From Yarrowia lipolytica (Eukaryota > Ascomycota > Dipodascomycetes > Dipodascales): a DNA stretch of 64,000 nucleotides. The DNA is taken from positions 62,001 to 126,000 of the forward strand of contig NC_090773.1 of assembly GCF_001761485.1 (NCBI RefSeq), read 5' to 3'. Shown here piece after piece: positions 41,639-53,300 of this stretch (its first letter is position 1; each line of letters opens with the position of its first letter). The notes under the pieces were generated by a model that saw only the letters and a list, made by a program, of their open reading frames with translations, searched no databases and was not told the DNA's origin. The translations under genes and the position numbers were made by a program.

Positions 41639-43813
41639 ATGTACAATGAACGAGATCCCGTGACTCTGGAGGAAATGTCCGACGACGGATCGGACCAAGG
41701 CGGCATCGGAATCGTGCAGAGGGGCGAGCCACAGGTCATGGGTACTCCAACCCCCTCCACTCCGCAACAAGCTGGCTTTCTGAGCAACCTGGGAAGCCCG
41801 GTTCCAGGCACTCCACGACCACAGACCACCCCGGAAGAGGCACCCAGCGACTTTCTGCCCAGCCAACAAATGGCCACCATGTTCGACAAGGAAGCCACCA
41901 CAAGGGTGCAGTTCATGGGAGACTCGACTGTCGGAGTGATGGGAGAAATATCCCAGTTCAAGGGCAACCTGGCAGTCGAAGCGACACGCTGGCCAGTGCT
42001 GTTCATTGCTTGTGGCACTCATATTGAAATGTTTGCCGCAGACGGCTCTCCTGACCTCGTGGGGGCCTTTTACGCCGAACCAAACATCGTGACAACCGAA
42101 ATGAGAGAAGGAGCCGTCCGACCAAACTCACCCCACGATATCAACATGCTCTCAATGGTAATTCTGTGCGGTCACGAGTGTCTCGTGGCGAACTATGATG
42201 ACGGAAGAAGTGGATTATGGGTCGTGAGCCGTATCATAGCAGAGGTACAGGAGGGAGTGAGCCGGTACTTGCCTCACGTGACTTTCAAGAGCGACGCCAG
42301 TGTCTGGGGAACAGGGACCAGTGGATCTTTACTTGCATTGAGTGACAATTCTCGAAAAATTGACATTTACGATCTGGCCAGTCTCGCAGACAAACTCCAG
42401 GAAAAGCATTATGTTGATAGAGTGAATCTTTACAGCGACGAAGGAGTTGAACAGGTGCAACTTCCTCGATACAGATCCCCTCTAATGATGAACAACATCC
42501 CTTCAATATCCATAGTTGTTGATGAAGACGACGCATTCTACGTTACAGCAGGCACGATTGGTTACGAGGTAGCCACCATAAAGTTCTTCACAGGTGAACG
42601 ACTCGAAAAGTGGAAACAGAGCTATTCTGAAATGGACATAAGGCCGTTCTCTCGTTCTCTATCCTCCGAGTCTCTGGACTCAATTGTGGATGCAGCAGAC
42701 GAGTCGTGGGAAGACTCTCATATCTACAAACCATTCGAAGGAGGTATTTGGATTCATCGGAACTCACTGGGAACTCATGTGTGGACTGTGACTACTGTTT
42801 CACCACGAGCATTCAAACAGAGTCCAACATTGTACGAAGTACATGCCAACAAGTGGGCCAATGAGCAACAAGTGGCTGCTCAGCTCCAGAGGGACTCTTC
42901 CAAGGCCAAAAATATCTTTGATCCTCTGCGACCTTTCTATCCTGCTGTCAGATTCACTCATTATGACATTCCAACCTGCCCTCTTCAGTCTGGAGGTATT
43001 CAACCATCTGGTGTGCAGGCTCTAGCAGGCATGTTTCCGGCCATGGGCGTTCCTACACCAGGGTTCAACTACAAACCCCACTATTTACTTCCCCAGTGCA
43101 AGAAGGAGACTCGAAAGATGACGCAATGGTATGAGAGATATGGCATTGAGAGGGTCGAAGATAATGCAAAAAATTCAGCAAGTTCTGCACAAAGTTGGTC
43201 AGACGAGGGTGACTCGGAGCAGACTAAACTGTCAGATACTGATGAGGGCGCGCAGGAGCCGCCTTCTGACGCACCTAACTCCCTCTACGAACATGAGGTG
43301 GAACGAGAGAAAAAGGAGAGTCCTCTTAAGGACCTGTTCGTCATCGTCACTACTCATCGATCTCTCTACCTCTGTCGACATGACGATCTGTTTGTGAACG
43401 GCGCTTGCGCCAATGTCTTTTCCTGGGAAGACATTTACGGGTTTGGAGAGCAACAGTTTGACCGGCTGAGTTTTGCACACTACATCCCCGATCTGTGCGT
43501 GTACATCTGCGGCAGCCCCATTGGCGCTGTCTCTGTCTTTCGTCTGACACAAAAGGCTGGGGTATTTTGCATGAGACAGGAATGGGCGTTTCCAGACACG
43601 TCTCAAATCCTGTTTTTTACTGACAGATTGCGACTGTTGGCCGGAGTGGCTGTTGCGCCCATCCACACGTCTATCAGAGAGAATGTAATAGGGTCACGGG
43701 AAAGACAATGGAATGAGCCTTGCTTACGATACAGAGTCACTCTAATTTACGGGGATGGATACAGAATCAATTATGAGATTAGTGGGGACGAGGACAATGT
43801 TTGGATGGTATAA
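41639..43813 (+). CDS. CRT10-like protein
   Basis: 724-residue protein resembling yeast Crt10, a WD-repeat-like regulator of ribonucleotide reductase genes. Visible parts: an N-terminal low-complexity segment, then repeated beta-rich blocks, VLFIACGTHIEMFAADGSPDLV, ILCGHECLVANYDDGRSGLW and VWGTGTSGSLLALSDNSRKIDIYDL, which look like propeller blades, and a C-terminal block LRLLAGVAVAPIH followed by YRVTLIYGDGYRINYEI. Role by analogy only. The frame is open for 34 codons upstream of 41639 but without ATG, so the ATG at 41639 is the likely start (41686 is the next in frame). Confidence 0.7.
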   Translation: MYNERDPVTLEEMSDDGSDQGGIGIVQRGEPQVMGTPTPSTPQQAGFLSNLGSPVPGTPRPQTTPEEAPSDFLPSQQMATMFDKEATTRVQFMGDSTVGVMGEISQFKGNLAVEATRWPVLFIACGTHIEMFAADGSPDLVGAFYAEPNIVTTEMREGAVRPNSPHDINMLSMVILCGHECLVANYDDGRSGLWVVSRIIAEVQEGVSRYLPHVTFKSDASVWGTGTSGSLLALSDNSRKIDIYDLASLADKLQEKHYVDRVNLYSDEGVEQVQLPRYRSPLMMNNIPSISIVVDEDDAFYVTAGTIGYEVATIKFFTGERLEKWKQSYSEMDIRPFSRSLSSESLDSIVDAADESWEDSHIYKPFEGGIWIHRNSLGTHVWTVTTVSPRAFKQSPTLYEVHANKWANEQQVAAQLQRDSSKAKNIFDPLRPFYPAVRFTHYDIPTCPLQSGGIQPSGVQALAGMFPAMGVPTPGFNYKPHYLLPQCKKETRKMTQWYERYGIERVEDNAKNSASSAQSWSDEGDSEQTKLSDTDEGAQEPPSDAPNSLYEHEVEREKKESPLKDLFVIVTTHRSLYLCRHDDLFVNGACANVFSWEDIYGFGEQQFDRLSFAHYIPDLCVYICGSPIGAVSVFRLTQKAGVFCMRQEWAFPDTSQILFFTDRLRLLAGVAVAPIHTSIRENVIGSRERQWNEPCLRYRVTLIYGDGYRINYEISGDEDNVWMV

Positions 43814-43864
43814 GAATATAGAGCATAATAGATATATATATATTTGAAGTGTATATAATGTGGA

Positions 43865-44647
43865 CTACAACTTGGGCACATCTCTGAGATGCTCGATCTT
43901 GATAGGGACGCCCTTCTTAAAGGTGATAATACCCCGTTCTCCCATGCCCCAGTCCATGACGAGCTTTTTGTGTCCCTCGGGAGCTGGGAGCGACTCGATA
44001 ACCACAGGCTCGAACTTGCGCATACCCAGAATCTCGCTCACCTTCTTTTCCTCACAATTATTTTCCACCAGAGCCTTCAGAAGGTAGTACTGAGGAGGGT
44101 AGAGCACGATTTCTCCTGTCTCGAACTTGTCAAGTGCCTCTTTAGGTCCCAGCCACTCCAACGCACCTTTATTGAATTCCCCCGACTTGATAGCTGCTTC
44201 CGAGGGCATCTGGACGTCATGTACAAACGTCGATGAAACTGGGCAGATGTAAAGGTGGTTGATGAATCGTTTGTTTGTGACTCCGGTAGGGGGAGTGGTC
44301 CAATTTGACACAGGCAAAAGATGAGCATAAGGCTTGGTCAAACCCAGTTTCTTCCACACGGGCTCAAACAGCTCTTTTTTTTCGACAAACGGCTTGTCGC
44401 AACACAAGAGTCCCGTCTCCTCGTGGGTCTCTCTGATTGCACAGTACTCCAGGCACGGATCTTTGGCATCCAGAGCTCCTCCTGGGAAGACATGGCTCGC
44501 GGGAAACGATCCCTTTCCCGGACGTTTGAGAAACAACACCTGGTTGGTGGGTTTTGCATAAACCAGCAACGAGGCCGAAGATCGTACTAGGTTGTTCATA
44601 TCCTTCTCCTCCTTCTTCTTAGTGTCGAGTTTTTTAGCAGCAGACAT
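43865..44647 (-). CDS. Nudix hydrolase, NUDT19-like, with C-terminal PKL
   Basis: 260-residue Nudix protein. The Nudix box is at about 56-80: GGALDAKD ... RETHEETGL, with the catalytic RE (72-73) and EE (76-77) present; the upstream Glu of the GX5EX7 part is not at its usual place, as in NUDT19/RP2 relatives where the loop differs. It ends Pro-Lys-Leu, a weak PTS1-type tripeptide, so a peroxisomal CoA-diphosphatase role is plausible. Substrate is not known. Only 51 bp separate its end from the convergent CRT10-like gene. Confidence 0.8.
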   Translation of the reverse strand: MSAAKKLDTKKKEEKDMNNLVRSSASLLVYAKPTNQVLFLKRPGKGSFPASHVFPGGALDAKDPCLEYCAIRETHEETGLLCCDKPFVEKKELFEPVWKKLGLTKPYAHLLPVSNWTTPPTGVTNKRFINHLYICPVSSTFVHDVQMPSEAAIKSGEFNKGALEWLGPKEALDKFETGEIVLYPPQYYLLKALVENNCEEKKVSEILGMRKFEPVVIESLPAPEGHKKLVMDWGMGERGIITFKKGVPIKIEHLRDVPKL

Positions 44648-45227
44648 ATTGAGGATTTCTGTGGGGTGGGATCAAGTACTGACCCGTCGTGCAGTATATA
44701 TGCATCGGCCGTATGCCGGGGTCTGGGATGTGGGGTATGGAGGAGTAAAACCAGTATGAGACCCCATTAGCCGAGGTGTCTCACAAATATAAATCTGTTT
44801 ACACTAAATATAAACGGTTAGAGTTACCAAAAAAATTTACGGTTATTTGGCTCAGAAATCACATCTAGCAGAATACAGGTCGAAATTTCCCCTGATTTAG
44901 AGCACGTGACTCGACGAGAAGGAGAACATTCTGTTCTGCTTGTGCCAGAGACTGCTGTAGGCAACAGTATTGTACGTACTACTGTACCTGTACAAGAACA
45001 TTGGTTCAATGTGAAAGCAAGACAAGAAAGTAATCCCAGGGGTTAACGAAGTTATATTATGGAAATTGCAAAGTGGTGATTGTTCGAGTATAAGTAGTAC
45101 AGCCAAGAGGTGACCAAAGAGTGGGATGTGGGGGTAGGCTGAAGAGATACCACGTATTGTAGTTACCGAGTGCCCCGATTTCTTGTTGTTGGTAGCGTCC
45201 TTGAATTCCCATGTAGGCCTTCTCTTG

Positions 45228-45521
45228 CTAGAGGTGGTGGCGTATTCTGCTCGAACAGAAAACAATTGGCTTAGTTACACATTGATCCTTCTTACTCTGT
45301 GTGTGTAGGTGATATTGGACCTGTCGGCCGTCCAGGCAACGCACTGGCTCTGGGAAGCGACGGATCCAGTGGTGGTCCAACATAGAATCAGAATGTTGAA
45401 CAAGGTCCACTAGAGGTAGACGGGGAGTGTGGTAGCCCAAATTACCGAGTCCAGCAACATTCTTCGAGCCTGGGGAAGCGCTTGGATGCCCCCAAAGTCG
45501 ATAAAAATCCAAGGTCACCAT
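45228..45521 (-). CDS. Doubtful unknown open frame
   Basis: A minus-strand frame is open from 45671 to 45228 (147 codons), reading WIQDSLKQSLLVGAVDTLK and EDGLALLPLIKF before the first ATG at 45521. The ATG-started part is 97 residues. I recognise no domain. The protein-like upstream stretch would need an exon further up, and I found no clear donor there. It may be chance or a decayed gene. Confidence 0.15.
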   Translation of the reverse strand: MVTLDFYRLWGHPSASPGSKNVAGLGNLGYHTPRLPLVDLVQHSDSMLDHHWIRRFPEPVRCLDGRQVQYHLHTQSKKDQCVTKPIVFCSSRIRHHL

Positions 45522-45940
45522 AAAAGAGATCGGGGCAGGGTCTTGGGGATTGAACTTGATTAGAGGCAACAAAGCCAGGCCGTCTTCAATCTTGAGAGTG
45601 TCCACAGCTCCCACGAGAAGAGACTGTTTTAACGAATCTTGAATCCAGATACAGCTACAAGAGTAGACGTGCTATATTAATCTCTGAATGAGGATGTACG
45701 GATTTCTCCAAGATTGTTGGGGCACCTAGAGGATAGATCAAGATGCAATTGAGTCATAGAACAAAGATATACCGTGGTACCAGTACAAGTGCAAGTACAA
45801 TTAAAATATTAAACGTCTCATTCTCTTTGCACTTAGGATTCGACCTTTTCGTCAGACTGTAAATCACTGCAATTAGATATTCTGGAGCTACACTGTCGGG
45901 CTTGAGGAGGAACGGGTGAGTGGAGAAGTCATAAAGAACG

Positions 45941-45943
<3 letters not shown>

Positions 45944-46011
<68 letters not shown>
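45944..46011. repeat. (AG)34 microsatellite
   Basis: 68 bases of uninterrupted AG dinucleotide, purine on the plus strand. It lies in non-coding DNA, far from any start codon. Such a long pure tract is likely to vary between strains. Confidence 0.97.
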
Positions 46012-46013
<2 letters not shown>

Positions 46014-47471
46014 CAATACAAACAGCTACAGAGAACGGCGGGGCACCGCATGGTGAGCTCTTAAATATTGACAAGAGGTTCTTAAAAATTGGAAGGCCGA
46101 TCTTGACTGCAGCCCAAGAGGAGAATGGCTGTCGCCGTGATACAACTACCTTGTACAGTACAGTAAGTACCGCACAAGGTATTTGTAGCTATGGTACAGT
46201 GTTATCTTTATGTCTGAAGATACAATAGACTTTAAATATGACCAGTGCACATGAACAGTATGTACATCACACCAGTATCGTACAGTACCCATTCTACATC
46301 ATACAATGTACCGCTATACAGGTTTTGTACCAAGAAAACAGCATGAACAATTACCGGTAGATAATCAGCTAAAGACATGAGTTTGAGACATCTACTGAAA
46401 CCCTTGGGCACAATATGCTGAGGTAAGACACTTCCAGAAATCACGTTGTTTATTATTTACAGCGCTTTTTTTGAGTGGCTGAGCGGTTGAGCAGTTGGGC
46501 AAGTAGAGACAAGATCACGTGCTATCGTTGGTGGTGTATCAGTGTTTTTATCGATGGTTCATCTGTGATCTGTGACTGTACTTGTAGATTGGATGTTGAA
46601 CATATAATCTGCGCCACCACTTGTTTCATTCTATCTCTTCTTCCCCACAAAATGCTCCGTGGAATCACGTTTCCAGTCTGTCAACACCACCTTCTAGAAG
46701 TGCCAAGTATAGTAACCCTAATGGGTCAACTAAATGGGGTGTAGCATACTCAAGCTACAGTACAAGTAGAAACAACTCAGATTTGAGCGGAGCATGTTGG
46801 TCAATGGGAGATACAGTATCTACGGTACTGAAGATGACAACGACTAAGTACCCCCATGACATGCAACAAGTTGCGAAATACAAAAATGGTATACTGGCTC
46901 AATAAAAGCGGCGTTCTGCCCACTACTTGCTCTTCCACTCACTCACCTCATGTACAAATTCAGGAGTGCAGACATGCATGGTTTGCGCAAAGGGAGATCA
47001 AGGAGTACCTATATCATGTGATTGAGGGTGCTGGGAGAATGACATAATTCAGGCAGTGAAGGAGGAAGAGCCGTGGCCGCGAAGGGGTATAGGGATGATG
47101 GTGCTGTTCTTACGTGTCTGTGGTTTTGCGGCGCACCAGCAGTAGATACTAGCAGGTAAACATCGAAAGACACTTTTTCTAAACCGACTTGAAAACCTCC
47201 GTCTACACCGTCTCTCGCACAGCCCCTTCTACTAAAGAATTTGCCACCCCTTAGACCCGTCTCCACTGCGAACCTTGTTGATTTTCAGACTACAAGGTGC
47301 GTCTTGTTGCAAACTACAAAATTAAGCACTCCCAAATTGAAGGTGTGCACACACAACAGACAGACACACAAAACAGCACACAGTGCACAACACACGCACG
47401 AAAAAACCAAACGCAGCTGCTTCACAGCACACAAACACACGCTACTCACCCACACACAACACTTTTGAGAA

Positions 47472-48086
47472 ATGCCCCAACCAGCGGATCTGCGAAGAAA
47501 ACTCGTCATTGTCGGCGACGGAGCCTGCGGCAAGACCTGTCTGCTGATTGTCTTCGCGAAGGGCACCTTCCCGGAGGTGTACGTGCCCACCGTGTTTGAG
47601 AACTACGTGGCCGACGTGGAGATTGACGGCCGACGAGTGGAGCTGGCCCTGTGGGATACCGCCGGCCAGGAGGATTACGACCGACTGCGACCCCTGTCCT
47701 ACCCCGACGCCAACGTCATCATCATCTGCTTCGCCATCGACAGCCCCGACTCGCTCGACAACGTGCAGGAGAAGTGGATCTCCGAGGTGCTGCACTTTTG
47801 CCAGGGCGTGCCTATTCTGCTGGTCGGTTGCAAGGTCGACCTGCGAAACGACCCCAAGACCATCGAGGAGCTGAGAAGAACGTCCCAGCGACCCGTCACG
47901 ACCGAGGAGGGAAATGCCGTGGCCCAGAAGATTGGCGCCGGCAAGTACCTGGAGTGCTCTGCCCGAACCCACGACGGAGTGAGAGAGGTCTTCGAGCATG
48001 CCACCCGAGCTGCCCTGACTGCCCACGGCCAGAAGGGCTCCAAGAGCTCCAGCAGAGAGGGCAAGAAAAAGTGTTTGATTTTGTAA
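47472..48086 (+). CDS. RHO1: RHO1-type small GTPase
   Basis: 204-residue Rho GTPase that in yeasts activates glucan synthase and the Pkc1 cell-wall integrity pathway at the plasma membrane. G1 GDGACGKT, effector loop [14 protein letters not shown]3 [16 protein letters not shown], a Rho insert region and SARTHDGV are all present. It ends with a Lys-rich stretch and a CLIL CAAX box, whose final Leu predicts geranylgeranylation. Closer in its effector loop to Rho1 than to Cdc42. The codons are strongly biased, indicating high expression. Confidence 0.94.
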   Translation: MPQPADLRRKLVIVGDGACGKTCLLIVFAKGTFPEVYVPTVFENYVADVEIDGRRVELALWDTAGQEDYDRLRPLSYPDANVIIICFAIDSPDSLDNVQEKWISEVLHFCQGVPILLVGCKVDLRNDPKTIEELRRTSQRPVTTEEGNAVAQKIGAGKYLECSARTHDGVREVFEHATRAALTAHGQKGSKSSSREGKKKCLIL

Positions 48087-50386
48087 GCGGTTTGCTGCAC
48101 CTAGCTGTACAAGGACTTTTTTTACAAGATCTGGGTCCACAATCCCCATTTCACCCCCAACCCCCCCACCAACCCCCATATATGAGATGTTAATGAGACT
48201 GGACTGGTTTGGAGGTCATATTCCACTTCGGCCAGTTGTGGCCAGGATGGAAGTGTCAGATCAGCCTCCAGTCAGGAATCGAGATAGTAGAAATTAAAGA
48301 GCAATAATCAGTACTAATTGTAGGTGTGGGTATAGTACGATAGTGTCATGGCTTTGTAGTGTGTACCATGATATCGTACATCGTACATTGTACTTGTATG
48401 CTTATATCTCATGTCCTTGTACAATTAGTACCTCTCGTAAACCCACGATGACTCCTCCCTGAACACAGTTCTGTTTAGAGCTTGATGCAGTGTTCAACAA
48501 AATTACGTAGCGGTGATTTCCTGCTTATAAATAGCCGTTGTTGTTTTGATTCAACCGGTATCATTGGCCTGTCTCAGCCTTTGGATCCCATTTACCGGTC
48601 TTAGAACAGTTTCTTACACATGCCGGCCACTTATCTATGGTTGCTACACCTCTATATCCCGCACGTCGAGGCAGCCTTGGAAACTATCATCTCCAACTTT
48701 GATTGTGGACAAACACGTACTTGTACTCATACCAGAAAGAGAGAAACACGTACATACCCGTACATGAAGAGTGTGGGGAGAATTAGGACTCCGGTATGGC
48801 CATGTGGCTCATAATCTGTGTTTGTTAGTGGTCCAGTATGAATGTAAGTACAACAGGTACATACTGTAGATACATGAACTTCAAGTTGGGTACTTGCAAG
48901 AGAAGAGTGAAGCCATGTCATAACCGCTACTGACGCATTCGGTATTGCGTCTCAGTTGCGTCTCCGACACGTCGGACGAGCAAAACGTGGCATTTTACAC
49001 ACAAAGCGACCAAAGCCTTCTGAGCAACTGGCCGTCTACATTCCGGTGTTGATCAGTTCGAGCATAACGTGTGGGATTTAAGACGAAGATAAGATGGTGT
49101 ATTAGCGTGGTAGAGACCTGGTCACGTGACATATACAAGGTGTGAAGGCAGGGCATCTCTGTGAAAGACCAGACCATTATCTCTTAAGACTACTGCCAAC
49201 ACAGCGTGTACACATACTCTTAGTCACCACATGGCCTCGGCTCAGTAGGACCCTGCCTGAACCTATTTTCGGACAATAGGGCTGAGCTCATAGCAAGCTT
49301 TTGCCTTTGGATGGGCGATCAATTAAACCTACACAGTGAAGTAGAAGGAACAAGTCCGAAAGCTCTTGAGTGAAACAGTGTGGTTATATGAAGCACTCTC
49401 AGTAAGCACTAATACTTCTATGGCTCAATGGGGTAATTCGTCCCGAGACTTCTACCTCTCCCGGGCCTGTTGAAGGTGATTCTGGTGAATACACTTAGGG
49501 GTTCGTTGAAACGAAGTGTGCTGGGGGTGACTTTTAGGCATCCCAGAGAGAAAAACGTTAGAGAAGAGCAGATAATTCAGGGGAACAAGTACGAAACGTG
49601 AAGATTTGTCTGAGAAAATTACCCATTGGCTTGAAAATCCACCGTATTGGTGGAGGGGTCGGAGTGCGAGGTGTTAGAGATCATTTTCAGAGTTTTGGTG
49701 GATGTTCTTTTGACGATAGCAAGATGAGAACATATCAACCGTCGAAATATGACACTGACGTTGATATTTGCAAAAAGAAGGCACATGATTGTCTTCCCCG
49801 GATATATCTGAATGATTCCAAAGTTTTTTTTTATTATTATAACGTGACTATTCTTCAAATTATTGTCCTGTCCATATTACTTGCTCCGAACAGCACCCGA
49901 AGTATTTGATTCCCTTAAGATTGCTCTAAATACCTGGTACAAGGGGGAAAGATTTGGTGTTATCAAAAGGGTAGCGTAATTGAACACAGCACATTGGGTG
50001 GAGAGTCCCTTCCACAAAATGTGAAAACAATAATTTCAACCTTCTCCCGCCCTCCTATGCCAAGTCTATCTAACAAATATAGTCAAGAAACCCAACTATA
50101 TCCTCAAATTCTAAACTGCAAAGATCGTTTTAACAAGTTGGTCCCACTCCACGAATAATGGCATCACATAAATTTCAAAACCACCATTGAATTTCCCTTG
50201 CTCGTATCTTGAAATGTCATCCCTGAGTGTCATCTGATACACTCCCGATAACCCACAAATACCCCGCCAGCTCAAACTCTAGCTTACATAGATTAGGCGT
50301 GTTTCGGGAGCACCAAAACATCAGCCATAAAGATCACGACTTTACTTGACCAACCCCACAACACAGGACACCATAACATCAACGCC
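48087..50386. other. 2.3 kb spacer between RHO1 and IML1
   Basis: The dense GTAC block at 48330-48430 lies just 3' of RHO1; further words at 48716-48870. A CACGTGAC core occurs near 49123-49130. No coding frame recognised; the 103-codon frame at 49598-49909 looks random. Confidence 0.5.
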
Positions 50387-53300
50387 ATGACGACATGGGT
50401 TTCGTTGCAGGCGTGGACACACGACCAGAAAACGTGCGCCGAAGAGGTCATTGTGGATGTGACATCGATTCCTGGCGCCTCGGAGGGCGATATCGCCGAG
50501 TTGAAGAGTGGTGACAAGAGCCATAAATTGTTGTTTCAGGTGACGCCCATTCCCCAGGAAGTTTTGGATCGAATTCCTACTTGTCAGGTGAGTCACACAA
50601 ATTCCAAACGACTGACCAAAGGTCAGGACGCCAGCTAGCATTGCAGGGAGAGAGTATCTTGCAAGGAGTGCGCTAGACGATCGACGCAACTCGCACGAGC
50701 AACACAGAACAACATCAAGATAAGAACGAATCCACTGATTTCCAGATGTCATTGATTGAATGTGATCTCTAGTCGTGGGCACCAATCAAGATCATTGGTC
50801 CAATGCCTCTATCTCAATCAAGGCTTGGGTAGTGTTCATGGTTTGATCTGCTATCGTGTGTACTGCAACAAATCAATCCCACGAACGCTCCTTCTAGCAA
50901 TGGGTCTAATGGTTGGAAAGTCGTATTTCATTCTGTGGAGTGACTATGGCTTCTTGTGCAACTGTGTGTCTGCCTACCTGTGGCACACGGTTGTCTGGTC
51001 ATTCCAGAAGTCGCTCTGTGTGGAAGCTCGTCTCATACATCACCTTACTACATTTTATATTGAAGGTGTTTCTTGTTTTTCTTACCTCATTTCATCTATT
51101 AACGCAGCTCTCTATCAAATCAGGTAACCTGCTTTCCTCTCTCGGGGTAGCTGCCCGATCACAGGTCCAAATCAAACTGCGCAAAAAGGAACAGGTGGAA
51201 GCCGACCTGGTGGAAATTTGCTTCAAGGAAACTTACCTGACCCGAGCAGACATGTGGCAGATCACAACCATGCTGCGGGAAAGTTGCGTGTACCACCAGA
51301 AACGAATAGTCTTTTGTGACGTGATTCGATGCTGGGTCGATAGCATTTTCAAGAATGGCCGCAAGGTGTTTTCTGCTTACATTGGGCCCAACACCAACAT
51401 TGTGTTTCGGTCCGAGTCGTCCCGTATGATCATCATCATCCAACTAAGTCAGGAAACGTGGCATTTTGAGGAGACTGGCGAAATCATCTTCCACAGAATG
51501 GTCAATTCGCTTCTCCCTGATATTTTCAAGCAATGGGAAGAGAATGAACACCACCATACAGTGACTATTGTGCTGTTCACATCAGTTTCCATGGATTCTC
51601 ATGCAGTCAAGCTAAAGCGCGGAGAGAAAGCAAAAGACGTACAGGACTTCTACAGAGTAGTCTGCGATCAGGTCCAACTGTCTCAATGGGAGCAGATCAT
51701 GGTGCGATTGAGATTCGAGTTCCAGAACTTTGCCAAGGAGGTTCTGACGGAATCCCATGCCAAAAGCCATACTGAAATCCGAGGACGCATTCTACCCTCG
51801 GTCAAGAGCAACATTTTGGGTGCGATCACCCTCGCGGCGTCTCTGGTACATTCACCGGCCATTGACAGAGACCTAAGGAGAACCAATGTGGAGGTTATTG
51901 TGGTGTCACCAGGTTCTGGAGTCTATGAAGTTGAGTACGATGCTCTATATAGAGCGTCGGAGAAGATTTCATCCACTGAGGTTGGAGTAGACATCATTTG
52001 CATGTCCAAGGCTCCTCTACATGTGACACCTTTGTTTCTCTACAAACCGAAGAAGTGCTCGAATCAGCTTGAGTACTGTGTTCCTTCTTGGATTGATATT
52101 TCTTACTATGGAGACTCGGACTTTTTTACCAATCAGTGGGTCCCTCGGTGCAAAATCTACGAGATCCAAATGATGGGAGTCATGGAAAACGAGCTCTCGG
52201 CTATCACGATTGACTATCTGAACAAACCCAGCGGAAAGAAGCCGCTGTCAGAGTACTGTCGCGAGTACGATGCTTCGTTGTTTGGCCCAATCGCTGTAGA
52301 ACTGTCTGTGGAGGATGCTGCATCTGTGGTGTCCAAGATGCGGTCCGATACGTTCCCCAAGCTGCCTGTGAAACAGCTTCTTAGCAGCAAGGGCAGTATC
52401 TCTTCTTTGCATGCACCCACAGCTGTCACCTCCAAAACTCCTCCTCCTAAGGCATCAGTGAAGGTGGCTGATGTGAGGCCCAGCCCAGCGGCGTCCAAAC
52501 CCCGTGTCAGTGCTCTGACGTCTCTTTTGGCGTTTGGAGTTAGGGCAGAAAAGAGTGCTCCTGCTTCTCCCGCTTTGTCTGCTGTCAACACATTGTCTTC
52601 TATCCAGTCTATGGACTTGAGACGTGATAATGACAGTGTTAAACGAGACACTGAGAGCATAGTAACAGACGACACTGTCCACAATACCAAGGCTGAGCCT
52701 AGAATAACAGAGATTGCGCCCATAGCACCTTCTCTGCCTTTTGCACCCAATCTCAAGCCAAAAAAGAGCACTTCTACCCTTTCTCAGTCTCCCACCTACA
52801 ACCGAATTGCAGCTACACCTGACCAGGAGGTCGAACGGCGGTCTTCTCTCAGCCAAAAGGTGCAAATGGGACTCTCGGGTTCTCCTCTAGACCACAGAGG
52901 CAAGGTAGCCAAGGCTGCATCGGCCAATGCCAAGTCTATCAACACAGAAACTACGCCTGAGAAGAGAAACATGATGTGGAGGAACATCAGAACACCGTCC
53001 AACATTTCCCAGGACGAAATGCTCGACATTCTAACTTACTCTCGATGGAGAACGGTATATCCTCAGAAGACCAAGCGTCGGTCGGCCAAATGGAAGCTTC
53101 TGGCTTCTCCAGCCGCACTACCTCTTCGAACCAATATCTTTCCCACCGTGGCAGAACTCCAGACAGAGTACCGGTTCCAGGTGTACGATGTGAGTTTGGA
53201 CACAGATATGGAGAATGTGCTGGGTATCCATGGCTTGTTCCGAGAGATGGTGAGTGTCCGGCTCTGCAAGGGCTTCCAGCTTGCTATTGGATCCCGTGTA

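Larger units (their letters stand above)
44648..47471. other. 2.8 kb spacer with dinucleotide repeat
   Basis: Contains the (AG)34 tract and dense GTAC-type words (44975-45000, 46149-46165, 46571-46580, 46753-46763). The minus-strand frame at 45228-45671 is the only suspicious open frame. The last 200 bp is CA-rich and should be the RHO1 leader. Confidence 0.5.

Noticed and set aside
46468-46500. Text like a tRNA D-arm/A box (tggctgagcggttgag)
   Set aside because: No B box or T arm follows at the right distance.
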